From Desulfosporosinus sp. (GTDB lineage: Bacteria; Bacillota; Desulfitobacteriia; Desulfitobacteriales; Desulfitobacteriaceae), in assembly GCA_031292095.1 (NCBI GenBank), contig JARLHU010000237.1, forward strand, positions 1 to 58,723: DNA of 58,723 nt. The letters are read 5' to 3'. The position numbers were made by a program, and so were the translations under genes. The notes below the pieces were generated by a model. That model made no database searches. It was not told the origin of the DNA and saw only the letters and a list, made by a program, of their open reading frames with translations. Within the stretch, counting starts at the first letter, position 1. Each line of letters begins with the position of its first letter. This document shows positions 48,187 through 56,735 of this stretch, in pieces.

Positions 48187-49317
48187 CTAACTTTCTTTGC
48201 GCCAGACAGAGCGATTGATCAACTTAGTATAGCTTTGGATAAGCTTAACGACTTTAATAGAAACGTTGAGATCCATATAATCCGCCGGTAGGGCGGTTTT
48301 TTCTTGGGCCTCAAAGAGGCACCGGGCTAGGGTGATCGCTGGAAGGACTTCTTGGGGTAGAACTCCTCCGATGATCATGGACCCTTTATCGAGTACTTCT
48401 GGCCGTTCGGTACTGGTACGAATCAGGACTGCGGGGAAATTTAGAAGAGCGGACTCCTCACTTAAGGTACCGCTGTCAGAGAGCACGCAAAAGGCGTGTT
48501 GTTGGAGCTTGTTATAGGCGAAAAACCCAAACGGTTTTAAGTTTCGCACCAGGGGATGGAACTTAATCCCTTTTTCTTCAAATAGTTTAAGGCTGCGCGG
48601 ATGGGTGGAGTAGATGACGGGATGCTGATACGTTTCTGCGACAGCATTGAGGGAAGCGACCAGAGCTAAGAGAGTTTTTTCAGTTTCTAGATTTTCCTCG
48701 CGATGAGCACTGACCAGAGTATATTTTCCGGGAGTTAAGCCGAAGTCAGCGAGGGCGGGACTTTTTTCAATCCGTTCTTTATAATGGGCGAGGACTTCCG
48801 ACATAGGAGAACCCGTCACGAAGCAATGTTCTGGACGCAAGCCCTCGCTCAGTAAATAGCGCCGACTGTGTTCAGTATAGGGCAGATTAATATCACTGAT
48901 ATGGTCGACAATCTTGCGATTAATTTCCTCCGGTACATTCTGATCAAAACAGCGGTTGCCAGCTTCCATGTGGAAAATAGGGATCTTGAGGCGCTTGGCA
49001 GGAATGGCGCTTAAAGCACTGTTGGTATCCCCTAAGATTAACAAAGCCTCTGGTTTTTCCTTCTGTAAGATAGCATAGGATTTGCTCAGGATGTTGCCTA
49101 AGGTTTCACCGAGGTTCTCGCCAGCGGCACTTAGAAAGTAATCGGGTTGGCGTAGCTGAAGTTCGTCGAAGAAGATTTCATTGAGTTGGTAATCCCAGTT
49201 TTGTCCCGTGTGGATGAGAAGATGGTCAAAGTATTGGTCACACGCCTTTAGAACGCAAGATAAACGAATTATCTCCGGACGGGTCCCGACAATGGTCATG
49301 ACTTTCATTTTAGGCAC
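48187..49317 (-). CDS. capG: CapG/WecB-type UDP-N-acetylglucosamine 2-epimerase
   Basis: 376 residues from GTG 49317 (AGGAGGT upstream). Non-hydrolysing 2-epimerase: MTIVGTRPEIIRLSCVLKAC, FDHLLIHTGQNWDYQLNEIF, HMEAGNRCFDQNVPEEINRK, LVSAHREENLETEKTLLALV, and VLSDSGTLSEESALLNFPAV. In the FucNAc route CapG/WbjD does the last step, C2 epimerisation to UDP-L-FucNAc. Its pairing with capF just upstream supports CapG rather than a ManNAc-producing WecB. Confidence 0.88.
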   Translation of the reverse strand: MPKMKVMTIVGTRPEIIRLSCVLKACDQYFDHLLIHTGQNWDYQLNEIFFDELQLRQPDYFLSAAGENLGETLGNILSKSYAILQKEKPEALLILGDTNSALSAIPAKRLKIPIFHMEAGNRCFDQNVPEEINRKIVDHISDINLPYTEHSRRYLLSEGLRPEHCFVTGSPMSEVLAHYKERIEKSPALADFGLTPGKYTLVSAHREENLETEKTLLALVASLNAVAETYQHPVIYSTHPRSLKLFEEKGIKFHPLVRNLKPFGFFAYNKLQQHAFCVLSDSGTLSEESALLNFPAVLIRTSTERPEVLDKGSMIIGGVLPQEVLPAITLARCLFEAQEKTALPADYMDLNVSIKVVKLIQSYTKLINRSVWRKES

Positions 49318-49359
49318 ACCATTACCTCCTCTGTTGGCGACGTTTAAAAGGGAAGGCTT

Positions 49360-50520
49360 TTAAACGTCTAAATAGTGCGTATCGGGGTGATTCGGATCAA
49401 AGACTTCGCTGGCCCAAAAGAGGACAATCAGTTCGTCTGAGGAGAGATTTTCGATGGAGTGGGTATACCCAGGCGGAATATCCACGATTTCGATGTTATC
49501 ACCACTGACGGCATAGGATAGCACGTCCTGACTCAGGAGATTTCTGAGCCTGACCAAGGCTTTACCCTCGAGAACCAAGAATTTTTCAACCTTCGTATTA
49601 TGATAATGGTTGCCGCGGAGCACGCCATCGTGGGATCTCGAAAGAAAGATCTGACCGAAATGCGGTGATTTGAGTAATTCCACTAAATAACCGCGGCTGT
49701 CCTTATGCATTTCTAAAGGATAGGAAAAACCGTTGGGTTCGACATAGGATAAATAAGTGGCGTAGAGGCGCTTCATCAGTTCGTCGGATAAATCGGGTAC
49801 CATTGACGTTCGCCGAATATCCCGGATCTGATGGATCTTTTCGGCGATGGTCCCGAGAGAAACTCGAAAGGAACGTTGAACAGTACGGAAAATCGAGATT
49901 TGAGGGGAACGATTATGGCCGGGAAGTGGAGAGGATATCATGGATGGTATCTGAGGCGGAGAGTTGAGCAAAGAGACAAATTCTTCGACAAGGTCGTCAA
50001 TGTAGACCAGTTCTAATTCCTTATTCGGATCCGAAATCGTAATTTCTAAGTCATGGGCAATGTTGGAGCAGAAGGTGGCCACCACGGAATTATAGTTGGG
50101 CTTAGCCCATTTCCCGAAGATATTGGGTAGACGGTAAATAAAAACACTCGCTCCTGTTTCGCGTTGGTAGGCCATGAGGCTAGTCTCAGCCTGTTGTTTA
50201 CTGCGTCCATAGGGGTTTTCAAGCTCTGCTTGGATAGATGAAGTGAAAACAATGGGTGGGAAGTGATGGGCAGATTTAAGTAGTTCAAGGATGGTCTGGG
50301 TTAGGTCGAAATTATCGGATTGATACTCCTCCAGACGTTGCGGACGGTTAGCCCCGGCCAAGTGATAGACGATATCCGCTTCCTTCAGAGAGGCCTTCAG
50401 GGTTTCGAGTGTATCCCGTCTAGTAAAGCGTATGATTTTTAGGCCGTTTATTCGTTTTAATTCTACAAGCAGATTCTTGCCGATAAAACCGTCGGAACCG
50501 GTTACTAGGACATTTTTCAT
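49360..50520 (-). CDS. capF: CapF-type bifunctional SDR reductase with C-terminal cupin
   Basis: 386 residues from ATG 50520 (GAGGTG 6 bases upstream). N-terminal SDR: NVLVTGSDGFIGKNLLVELK, IVYHLAGANRP, FTSSIQAELENPYGRSKQQA (Ser, Tyr and Lys of the active site). The C-terminal cupin from about residue 265 has EMHKDSRGYLVELLKSPHFG and VLRGNHYHNTKVEKFLVLEG with metal-binding His. This fusion is diagnostic of CapF/WbjC: the cupin epimerises C3 and the SDR domain reduces C4. It forms a minus-strand pair with capG. Confidence 0.93.
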   Translation of the reverse strand: MKNVLVTGSDGFIGKNLLVELKRINGLKIIRFTRRDTLETLKASLKEADIVYHLAGANRPQRLEEYQSDNFDLTQTILELLKSAHHFPPIVFTSSIQAELENPYGRSKQQAETSLMAYQRETGASVFIYRLPNIFGKWAKPNYNSVVATFCSNIAHDLEITISDPNKELELVYIDDLVEEFVSLLNSPPQIPSMISSPLPGHNRSPQISIFRTVQRSFRVSLGTIAEKIHQIRDIRRTSMVPDLSDELMKRLYATYLSYVEPNGFSYPLEMHKDSRGYLVELLKSPHFGQIFLSRSHDGVLRGNHYHNTKVEKFLVLEGKALVRLRNLLSQDVLSYAVSGDNIEIVDIPPGYTHSIENLSSDELIVLFWASEVFDPNHPDTHYLDV

Positions 50521-50603
50521 CCTATGCACCTCAATATCTAAAAATCCCGTTAACAGTTTATGCCCAAGAAGGTGAGATGTTCATTTGTAGACCAGAAGAA
50601 GGC

Positions 50604-50631
50604 ACTCTGTGAATGAAGTTTGCGTATAGTG
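50604..50631 (+). promoter_or_regulatory. Sigma-K-like promoter candidate before the GT at 50647
   Basis: AC at 50604-50605, 17 bases, CGTATAGTG at 50623-50631. The -10 has G for A at position 2 and G at the end. Same spacing as the gvpA candidates. Confidence 0.35.
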
Positions 50632-50646
50632 TAAACAAAGGGGTGT

Positions 50647-51687
50647 TTGAACTTGAAGCTCTATACAATCATCTACCCTCCGATAATCTCTTGGCAAGAA
50701 GTGATTTTTCAACGCCCGCAACAATTACTCACAGAGTTTGTTCGGCAAGGGCATTTTGCGATCTTCACTAACAGTATTCCAGATGGTAAGGGAGTCTTTT
50801 GGTATACAGAAACTGGTTTATGTATCTCTAATGATTTGATATTAACTCTGGCAGATCCGACGATTAAAGAACGCTTAGCTGGAACGAGAGTCGTTTTTTG
50901 GGTTAGTTTTCCGCAGGCTATGTCGTTCAAAGACGTTGTTCAGCCTAATATTAAGGTTTTTGACTATATCGACGAGAGTATAGACGAATTTGCCTTTTGG
51001 CAGCAAGGACTTCGGGAAGCTATGGATTCAGTGGACATGATTATTGTATCCTCAGATAAATTGTTAAATTTGACCAACGCCGATTATCCTCACAAAACCT
51101 ATCTTCTGAAAAACGGTGCGGACGTTAGGCATTTTTCCAAACCGGTTCGAGGGATCCCTAAAGATCTGAAGAGAATTCGACTGCTCTACCGTCGCATCAT
51201 CGGATTTCACGGGAATTTAGATTCCTGGATTGATTATGCACTGCTTCGGGAGATTGCCCTTTCCCGCCCGCAATGGGCAATGGTATTGATAGGTCCAGAG
51301 AATTACCCGCAAGAGATCTGTCGGGGCATTCCTAACATCTACTTTTTAGGAAGTAGGTCTTATGAAGTACTTCCAACCTATGTACAAAACTTTGATGTGG
51401 GCCTCATTCCCTTTCAGGTCAGGGAAATGACTCATTCGGCCAATCCCATTAAAATGTATGAGTATCTGGCAGCTGGTATCCCTGTGGTCGGGACCCCCAT
51501 AAATGAATGCCTAAGCCTCACTCCTATAGTGAGGATTGGCAGGGATGCTCCAGAGATGATTCAGCAGATTGAACAAGCTATCAAGTCTAAACACGTCGAA
51601 CAAGGAATTTACCGAGAGACAGCCCTAACAAATTCTTGGTCGGTACGGATAACCAGGGCTCTTGAACTTTTGGAGGGTTTGGATTGA
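50647..51687 (+). CDS. GT4-like glycosyltransferase ('FQRPQQLL' family)
   Basis: 346 residues from TTG 50647 (AAAGGGG upstream). It starts LYTIIYPPIISWQEVIFQRP and carries RIIGFHGNLDSWIDYALLRE, NIYFLGSRSYEVLPTYVQNF and IKMYEYLAAGIPVVGTPINE. A paralogue of the enzyme at 41408. It leads a plus-strand run of three GT4 genes, divergent from capF/capG. Confidence 0.88.
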   Translation: MNLKLYTIIYPPIISWQEVIFQRPQQLLTEFVRQGHFAIFTNSIPDGKGVFWYTETGLCISNDLILTLADPTIKERLAGTRVVFWVSFPQAMSFKDVVQPNIKVFDYIDESIDEFAFWQQGLREAMDSVDMIIVSSDKLLNLTNADYPHKTYLLKNGADVRHFSKPVRGIPKDLKRIRLLYRRIIGFHGNLDSWIDYALLREIALSRPQWAMVLIGPENYPQEICRGIPNIYFLGSRSYEVLPTYVQNFDVGLIPFQVREMTHSANPIKMYEYLAAGIPVVGTPINECLSLTPIVRIGRDAPEMIQQIEQAIKSKHVEQGIYRETALTNSWSVRITRALELLEGLD

Positions 51688-51723
51688 GGGGGAAACTCGT
51701 GTTTGGTAAAGGAGGGGAAATGC

Positions 51724-52833
51724 TTGGCCAGAAAGGTGTCGCTGATAGCTCAGAATCTGTACACTTATGATGGAGCAAACGTGGTCTTGGGAGGACTAGA
51801 ACGCTATACTCGTGATTTAGCCTTCCTATGTAAAAGTCTTGGGTATGAGCCAACGATCTTTCAGTTTGGACTGGCTCCTTGGGAGCGAGACTACGAGGGA
51901 ATTATGGTGCGGGGCTATCCTTGGAAGGGGGATGCCGTCAACTGCGTGGAACAGGTTATGAAAACGGATATCGAGGCATCTGATCATGTAATTTATATGT
52001 GGGCGGGTTGGCAACGAAATTATCACCCCAGTTCGCTGACCATCAGTCATGGGATTTGGTTCGATCAACCGGAGGCCGATCGAGCATGGGGTATTAATGC
52101 TTTGGAGGGATTTATTCGTCCGGCACTTGCTCAAACGTGCGCTGTGGTAACTGTGGATCTGAGCTTTTTGGAATATTGTCGTTGCATTTTGCCCGGGGCG
52201 AGTATCGATAAAATGTGTTATATACCCAATTATGTCGACACGGATTTATTTAAACCATGTAAGCGCGAAGAGGATGGCATGCTGGAGATCCTATATCCGC
52301 GTCGGATCGATGCTGCCCGTGGGATCTACTTAATGCAGAAGATTGTCCCTGAGTTGCTCCTGAAATATCCCCAAGTCAGGTTTAATTTTGCCCTTGATTC
52401 CAACTGGCCACACTTAGTGGAGCAATGGAAAACCTGGCAGGCAGGCCAAGGCGCTGGTGATCGGATTCGCTATCGCCATTATGCCATGAATGAGATGCCC
52501 CAGGCCTATCAGGAGGCGGATATTGTCGTGATTCCCTCCTTATGCTCGGAGGGAACTTCCTTCGCCGCTTTAGAGGGAATGGCGTGTGGTAAAGCCCTAG
52601 TCTGTAGTAATGTGGGTGGGCTAGCTAATCTGATCCTTCCGGAATTCAACGGCAAGATTGTCAACCCTTCGGCCGAAGGGATTCGCTCTGCTCTAGAGGA
52701 GTACATTTATTCGGAGGAGGATCGCCGGAGACATGGAGAAAACGCTCGTGCTCTTGTCGAGCAGGCCTTTTCTAAGAAACGCTGGGAAAGGCAATGGACA
52801 GAACTTATGCTGAAAGTCTTTGGTAATCCCTAA
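51724..52833 (+). CDS. GT4 glycosyltransferase
   Basis: 369 residues from TTG 51724 (AAGGAGGGG 8 bases upstream; the frame is open from 51703). GT-B fold: ANVVLGGLERYTRDLAFLCK (the nucleotide-sugar GT4 N-terminal G-G-x-x-R/E), CYIPNYVDTDLFKPC, LEILYPRRIDAARGIYLMQK, and the donor site PSLCSEGTSFAALEGMACGK. Transfers a sugar with retention; acceptor unknown. It follows the preceding transferase by 37 bases. Confidence 0.92.
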   Translation: MARKVSLIAQNLYTYDGANVVLGGLERYTRDLAFLCKSLGYEPTIFQFGLAPWERDYEGIMVRGYPWKGDAVNCVEQVMKTDIEASDHVIYMWAGWQRNYHPSSLTISHGIWFDQPEADRAWGINALEGFIRPALAQTCAVVTVDLSFLEYCRCILPGASIDKMCYIPNYVDTDLFKPCKREEDGMLEILYPRRIDAARGIYLMQKIVPELLLKYPQVRFNFALDSNWPHLVEQWKTWQAGQGAGDRIRYRHYAMNEMPQAYQEADIVVIPSLCSEGTSFAALEGMACGKALVCSNVGGLANLILPEFNGKIVNPSAEGIRSALEEYIYSEEDRRRHGENARALVEQAFSKKRWERQWTELMLKVFGNP

Positions 52834-52857
52834 TGATCAAAGGATTGACAGCTTGGC

Positions 52858-52884
52858 ACCTTCTAATGCTTGTCGCATAGGATA
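52858..52884 (+). promoter_or_regulatory. Sigma-K-like promoter before the GT4 gene at 52905
   Basis: AC at 52858-52859, 16 bases, CATAGGATA at 52876-52884. It shares 17 contiguous bases with the candidate at 42977-43003. Confidence 0.65.
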
Positions 52885-52904
52885 GGGGTGTGGGGGTGAT
52901 TCCT

Positions 52905-54023
52905 TTGAACGTATTATCTTTGACCAATGAATTTGAAGAGGAAAGCTTTGGTGGTGCCGGAACGGCGGCCACTGGCATGTTATATATGCTTGATCGTTTG
53001 GGCGTACAGCAAACGGTTATTGTGCCACGCAGTGATTGGAACGTTCCTGGCTGGGTCTTGCGGGGACAACAGATCAAAGTCTTGGGATTACCACGTAACA
53101 GCCATTATTTCGGTTATTTAGGGATGATCAAAGCGGATGTTGTACTTCAGGAATTTCCTGAGCTTAGTCAGCAGTGGGATTTAATCCATAGTCACGCTAT
53201 CAATTTTACGCCTTTGGCTTATACCCTTTCAGGAGGACAGACACCCATTCTTTATTCAGTTTATTCTTTTTTGCGCAAGGAGTTAGGGGACCGACCTGAA
53301 CCTGAGTTACAAGCGCAATTTAAGATTCAAGAAGAACTTCTGATGCGTTGTCAACGCATTCAGCTTATCAGTCAGAGTGAGAGGGACTATTTGGCCGGGC
53401 GTTTTCCCCAATACCTTGCCAAAACGGAAATATTGCCGATCGGTATTTCTTGGCCCTCAGAACGATGGCAGCCAGAGAATGAGAAGGAGTTTCTTTATGT
53501 GGGCAGGCTGATTGATTATAAAGGGGTCGAAGATTTGATTCAGGCCATGTCTTGGATACGGCAAAGCGGGCGACAAATTCATTTAAATATTGTCGGCAAG
53601 GGACCCGATTACTATGAAGCGTACTTGAGAAGGCTGGTTCAGTTAAAGCGGTTAGGAGCTTGGGTTAAGTTTCACGGCTGGCTTCCGAGTTCTGAGGTAA
53701 GGCGGTGGATGGGGCGTGCGTCGGGCCTCGTTGTTCCGAGTCGGCGTGAAGCCTATGGACTGGTGGCCTTAGAGGGAATGGCAATCGGCACTCCTGTAAT
53801 TGCCTCAAGAGCAGGGGGACTAGCAGAATTAGTTTCTCACGACTGTGCCCTTACCTTTGAAGCCGGTAATGTTACACAGTTAGCTCAGACCTTAATCAGC
53901 GCTTGCAACAATCCTTCTCTACTGCGATCCCTTGCCGAGAGGGGACGGGAGCAAGCATTGGCATTTGAGTGGGGACAGCTTGCGCCCAGATATTTAACCA
54001 TGTTGGAGCAAATGATGCGGTAG
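52905..54023 (+). CDS. GT4 glycosyltransferase
   Basis: 372 residues from TTG 52905 (GGGGGTGAT 5 bases upstream; GTG 52890 in frame is less likely). It starts NVLSLTNEFEEESFGGAGTA, then LIHSHAINFTPLAY, EFLYVGRLIDYKGVEDLIQA, WLPSSEVRRWMGRASGLVVP and REAYGLVALEGMAIGTPVIA. All GT4 landmarks are present. Its stop codon directly abuts the structured element at 54024. Confidence 0.92.
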   Translation: MNVLSLTNEFEEESFGGAGTAATGMLYMLDRLGVQQTVIVPRSDWNVPGWVLRGQQIKVLGLPRNSHYFGYLGMIKADVVLQEFPELSQQWDLIHSHAINFTPLAYTLSGGQTPILYSVYSFLRKELGDRPEPELQAQFKIQEELLMRCQRIQLISQSERDYLAGRFPQYLAKTEILPIGISWPSERWQPENEKEFLYVGRLIDYKGVEDLIQAMSWIRQSGRQIHLNIVGKGPDYYEAYLRRLVQLKRLGAWVKFHGWLPSSEVRRWMGRASGLVVPSRREAYGLVALEGMAIGTPVIASRAGGLAELVSHDCALTFEAGNVTQLAQTLISACNNPSLLRSLAERGREQALAFEWGQLAPRYLTMLEQMMR

Positions 54024-54264
54024 GAGGAAGTTTCTTAGCATCCTACGCCGGTAGGTATTCCTCTAGGGATCACGGCTTCGGCGATACTCTCCACTGGAGA
54101 CTATCGTGATCGACACGTTCCATTGCTATTCGTTTGTCGCTAAGGCTAAAACGCAAAACCTCTGGGCTTTCTGCAAGTGAACCGTTGCGTTTCTTAACGC
54201 CTTATCGACTGCACTCATTGACGCAATTCCACTAAACATGCTCTCTAAGGTAAGAAACTTCCTC
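54024..54264 (+). ncRNA. Structured RNA or palindromic element of unknown class
   Basis: Perfect 14-base terminal inverted repeats (GAGGAAGTTTCTTA at 54024-54037, TAAGAAACTTCCTC at 54251-54264) enclose at least three hairpins. These are CCTAC-GCCG-GTAGG (54042-54055); GATCA..TGATC with an inner 11-bp arm (54068-54111, one mismatch); and TAAGGC/GCCTTA plus AAACGCAA/TTGCGTTT (54141-54204). There is no ORF. It could be a structured noncoding RNA, a cis-regulator of the dehydratase downstream, or a MITE-like insert. The rest up to 54386 is AT-rich with no feature. Confidence 0.5.
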
Positions 54265-54386
54265 TGGTTTGGGGTCGACGGTGGAAATGACGATGAAAAT
54301 GACGAAGGATCGTTTGGAAAGGAGCAACGGTGTCAGATATACAAAAACTGACATACGATATAGCAATTACTGAAGGAGGGGAATTG

Positions 54387-55382
54387 GTGAGCGTTATGTG
54401 GGAGCAAAAACAGGTCTTGGTCACAGGAGCTGGCGGGTTTATCGGTAGTCACTTGACGGAGGCTTTGGTCAAAGCGAGAGCTAAAGTTCGCGTCTTTATT
54501 CGTTATAATTCCAGGGATGGTCGAGGGAATCTGGAGGATTTAGAGCCGAGTATTCTTGAACAAATTGAAATAATTGCGGGTGACTTACGTGACGCGGATG
54601 TGATCGAACGATCCGTAAAGGGTTGCGATAGTGTATTTCATCTAGGCGCTTTGGTGGGAATCCCTTATTCCTATAAAAATCCTCGCGAAGTTGTTGAAAC
54701 AAATATAATGGGAACGTTCAATATTCTTACGGCAGCACGAGATCATGGCGTGAATCGAATTGTCCATACTTCGACCAGTGAAGTATATGGTTCTGCACGC
54801 TATGTCCCCATAGACGAAGCCCATCCTCTTCAAGGTCAGTCCCCTTATTCAGCCAGTAAAATTGGAGCGGATATGTTAGCCGAAAGTTTTTATGCTTCAT
54901 TTGAACTACCAGTCGTTACAATAAGGCCGTTCAATTGTTATGGACCGCGCCAGTCGGCCCGGGCCATCATTCCTACTCTCATTACTCAGGCGCTTGCCTG
55001 TAAAGAAATACGCCTTGGAAATACGGATGCCCGGCGTGACTTTACCTTTGTAACGGACACGGCGGAGGCATTTATGAAAGCTGCGCAGACTCCGGAGGCC
55101 GTTGGCAAGGTCATCAATGTGGGCTCAGGGCAGGAAATCTCTATTGGGCAATTAGCTAATATTATTATAGATTCGATACAAAGTACGGCGAAAATTGTTG
55201 TGGACGAAGCACGGATTCGTCCAATTCGTAGTGAGGTAAACCGTCTCCTAGCGGATAATCGTTTAGCGAAAGAAACGTTAGGATGGGAACCACATGTGTC
55301 CTTGGAACAGGGTGTCAAAAGGACTGTGGCTTGGATTGCAGCCCATATGAACCGTTTTCAGATAGGTAAATATCAAATTTAA
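54387..55382 (+). CDS. LegB-like NAD-dependent 4,6-dehydratase
   Basis: 331 residues from GTG 54387, with GAAGGAGGGG 5 bases upstream; the frame is open to 54330 without a ribosome site. Extended SDR: VLVTGAGGFIGSHLTEALVK, the NLEDL and IIAGDLRD segments, VFHLGALVGIPYSYKNPREV, STSEVYGSARYVPIDEAHPL, SPYSASKIGADMLAESFY (YxxxK) and RPFNCYGPRQSARAIIPTLI. It is closest in pattern to LegB-type UDP-GlcNAc dehydratases of nonulosonate and related sugar routes; other sugar dehydratases or epimerases are possible. Next to a sugar nucleotidyltransferase. Confidence 0.8.
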   Translation: MSVMWEQKQVLVTGAGGFIGSHLTEALVKARAKVRVFIRYNSRDGRGNLEDLEPSILEQIEIIAGDLRDADVIERSVKGCDSVFHLGALVGIPYSYKNPREVVETNIMGTFNILTAARDHGVNRIVHTSTSEVYGSARYVPIDEAHPLQGQSPYSASKIGADMLAESFYASFELPVVTIRPFNCYGPRQSARAIIPTLITQALACKEIRLGNTDARRDFTFVTDTAEAFMKAAQTPEAVGKVINVGSGQEISIGQLANIIIDSIQSTAKIVVDEARIRPIRSEVNRLLADNRLAKETLGWEPHVSLEQGVKRTVAWIAAHMNRFQIGKYQI

Positions 55383-55408
55383 ATATTAAAATGAAGTAGG
55401 GGAATGCA

Positions 55409-56101
55409 ATGCAAACCATTATTTTAGTGGGTGGTAGAGGTTCACGCCTAGATCCGTATACCCGAATTTTACCCAAGCCCCTTTTTCCCATTGGGGATAA
55501 ACCGATAGCAGCCATTCTTGTGCATCAACTTCAAAGTGCAGGCGTGGACGAAATAATCATGTGTCTGGGATATCTGGCAGATCTAATAAAGCTATACTTC
55601 CAAGATGGCAGTCAGTTTGGCGTGCCTATTCGTTATTCTGTCGAAACCGATCCTTTAGGGACGGCAGGCCCCTTGAGAATTGTCAATGATTTAGAGGATG
55701 ATTTTTTAGTCGTCAATGGAGATGAATTAACCACCTTAGATTTTCGGGCGTTGTATGAACACCATTTAGCTATGCAAGCAGATATGACGGTCGCTGTACA
55801 CAAAAAGGCCGTATATTCATCGTTTGGAGTCCTAGAGATAAAGGATGGTCAAGTGATTGCTTATGAGGAAAAACCAACCCTTAACTATTGGGCTAGTATG
55901 GGCATTTATGTCATTAACAAGCGAGTTCTTTCGTTAATTCCTGATAATAAACGTTTTGATATGCCAGACCTAGTTCAGCTTCTTCTTTCGCAGCATGCAC
56001 GGGTGGCAAGTTTTGAAAGCCAGGACCTTTGGTTTGATATTGGAACGATGGCTGATCTTGAAAAGGCTAAAGAGGAGTTTAAACAGCTAAAGCTTCCTTG
56101 A
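55409..56101 (+). CDS. Sugar-1-phosphate nucleotidyltransferase
   Basis: 230 residues from ATG 55409 (AGTAGGGG upstream). NTP_transferase: IILVGGRGSRLDPYTRILPK (the G-G-x-G-x-R-L pyrophosphorylase loop), PLFPIGDKPIAAIL, DPLGTAGPLRIV, FLVVNGDELTTLDF, VIAYEEKP and FDIGTMADLEKA. It activates a sugar phosphate with a nucleoside triphosphate. The lack of a C-terminal left-handed helix fits PtmE/RmlA-like short forms. Forms an operon with the LegB-like gene. Confidence 0.85.
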   Translation: MQTIILVGGRGSRLDPYTRILPKPLFPIGDKPIAAILVHQLQSAGVDEIIMCLGYLADLIKLYFQDGSQFGVPIRYSVETDPLGTAGPLRIVNDLEDDFLVVNGDELTTLDFRALYEHHLAMQADMTVAVHKKAVYSSFGVLEIKDGQVIAYEEKPTLNYWASMGIYVINKRVLSLIPDNKRFDMPDLVQLLLSQHARVASFESQDLWFDIGTMADLEKAKEEFKQLKLP

Positions 56102-56133
56102 AACTTTTCTAGCAAAATTGGTGAGAGCTAGTA

Positions 56134-56161
56134 ACAAAACTTATGGACATGCCATATATTG
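56134..56161 (+). promoter_or_regulatory. Sigma-K-like promoter candidate
   Basis: AC at 56134-56135, 17 bases, CATATATTG at 56153-56161, about 55 bases before the start of the next gene. The last base of the -10 deviates. Confidence 0.35.
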
Positions 56162-56216
56162 AGTGTAGGAGGACTAGCTAGTCGCCTAATAAAGAAGAAT
56201 AGTAGGAGGAAATATT

Positions 56217-56534
56217 TTGGATGAGCAAGAATTAGTTCTATTTCAAGAGGTACAGGATTCAGTTAAAAGATGTAAGCCTGGCTGTGGTTGTGTGCCCTGC
56301 CCGCAGGGTGGCCGAGGATTTGTTGAAGACAGTTTATTTATTGTAAAACATCACAGAATTAGTTGGACTGTAATCCTGTTTGATGGTGCGGTAGCCTATA
56401 AGGAAGTTTCACCAGAATGGCTAGAAGTATTTTCGGAAATAGTAGTAGATTCACCGAGTATTTTCGTGGAATTCGATAGCTGTCATAGAATAGTAGAGTA
56501 TGTTACCCACCAAGATAAAAGGCTTCCAAATTAA
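56217..56534 (+). CDS. Small Cys-cluster protein of unknown function
   Basis: 105 residues from TTG 56217 (TAGGAGGAAA upstream). An N-terminal Cys cluster (RCKPGCGCVPCPQGGRGF) could bind iron-sulfur or zinc. The rest is an alpha/beta domain (DSLFIVKHHRISWTVILFDG, VVDSPSIFVEFDSCHRIVEY). No known family recognised. It lies between the nucleotidyltransferase and the surface-domain genes, followed by a strong terminator, so probably monocistronic. Confidence 0.6.
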   Translation: MDEQELVLFQEVQDSVKRCKPGCGCVPCPQGGRGFVEDSLFIVKHHRISWTVILFDGAVAYKEVSPEWLEVFSEIVVDSPSIFVEFDSCHRIVEYVTHQDKRLPN

Positions 56535-56563
56535 TTTCCTCAGATTATTTTCAAATTAGAAAT

Positions 56564-56599
56564 AAAAGGGTTGTTAATTTTAAAATTAACAACCCTTTT
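56564..56599 (+). terminator. Intrinsic terminator
   Basis: A perfect 18-bp palindrome (AAAAGGGTTGTTAATTTT and complement), ending in a T-run. It begins 29 bases past the stop of the Cys-cluster gene. Confidence 0.85.
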
Positions 56600-56608
56600 G
56601 ATTGTGCG

Positions 56609-56660
56609 TCACCTCACCTCACCTCACCTCACCATGGATGGCAGGTGTCGCAATGGTCAG
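56609..56660. repeat. ACCTC tandem repeat joined to a dispersed repeat copy
   Basis: Four copies of ACCTC at 56611-56630, running into CCATGGATGGCAGGTGTCG. The latter part (56632-56660) is a diverged copy of the GC-rich unit at 19102-19130. No coding role seen. Confidence 0.6.
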
Positions 56661-56735
56661 AGTCGATTTAAGGTAACAGAACAAGGACATCAACAATACA
56701 ATAAATAAACCCAAAATTTAGGAGGTGCAGTTGTA

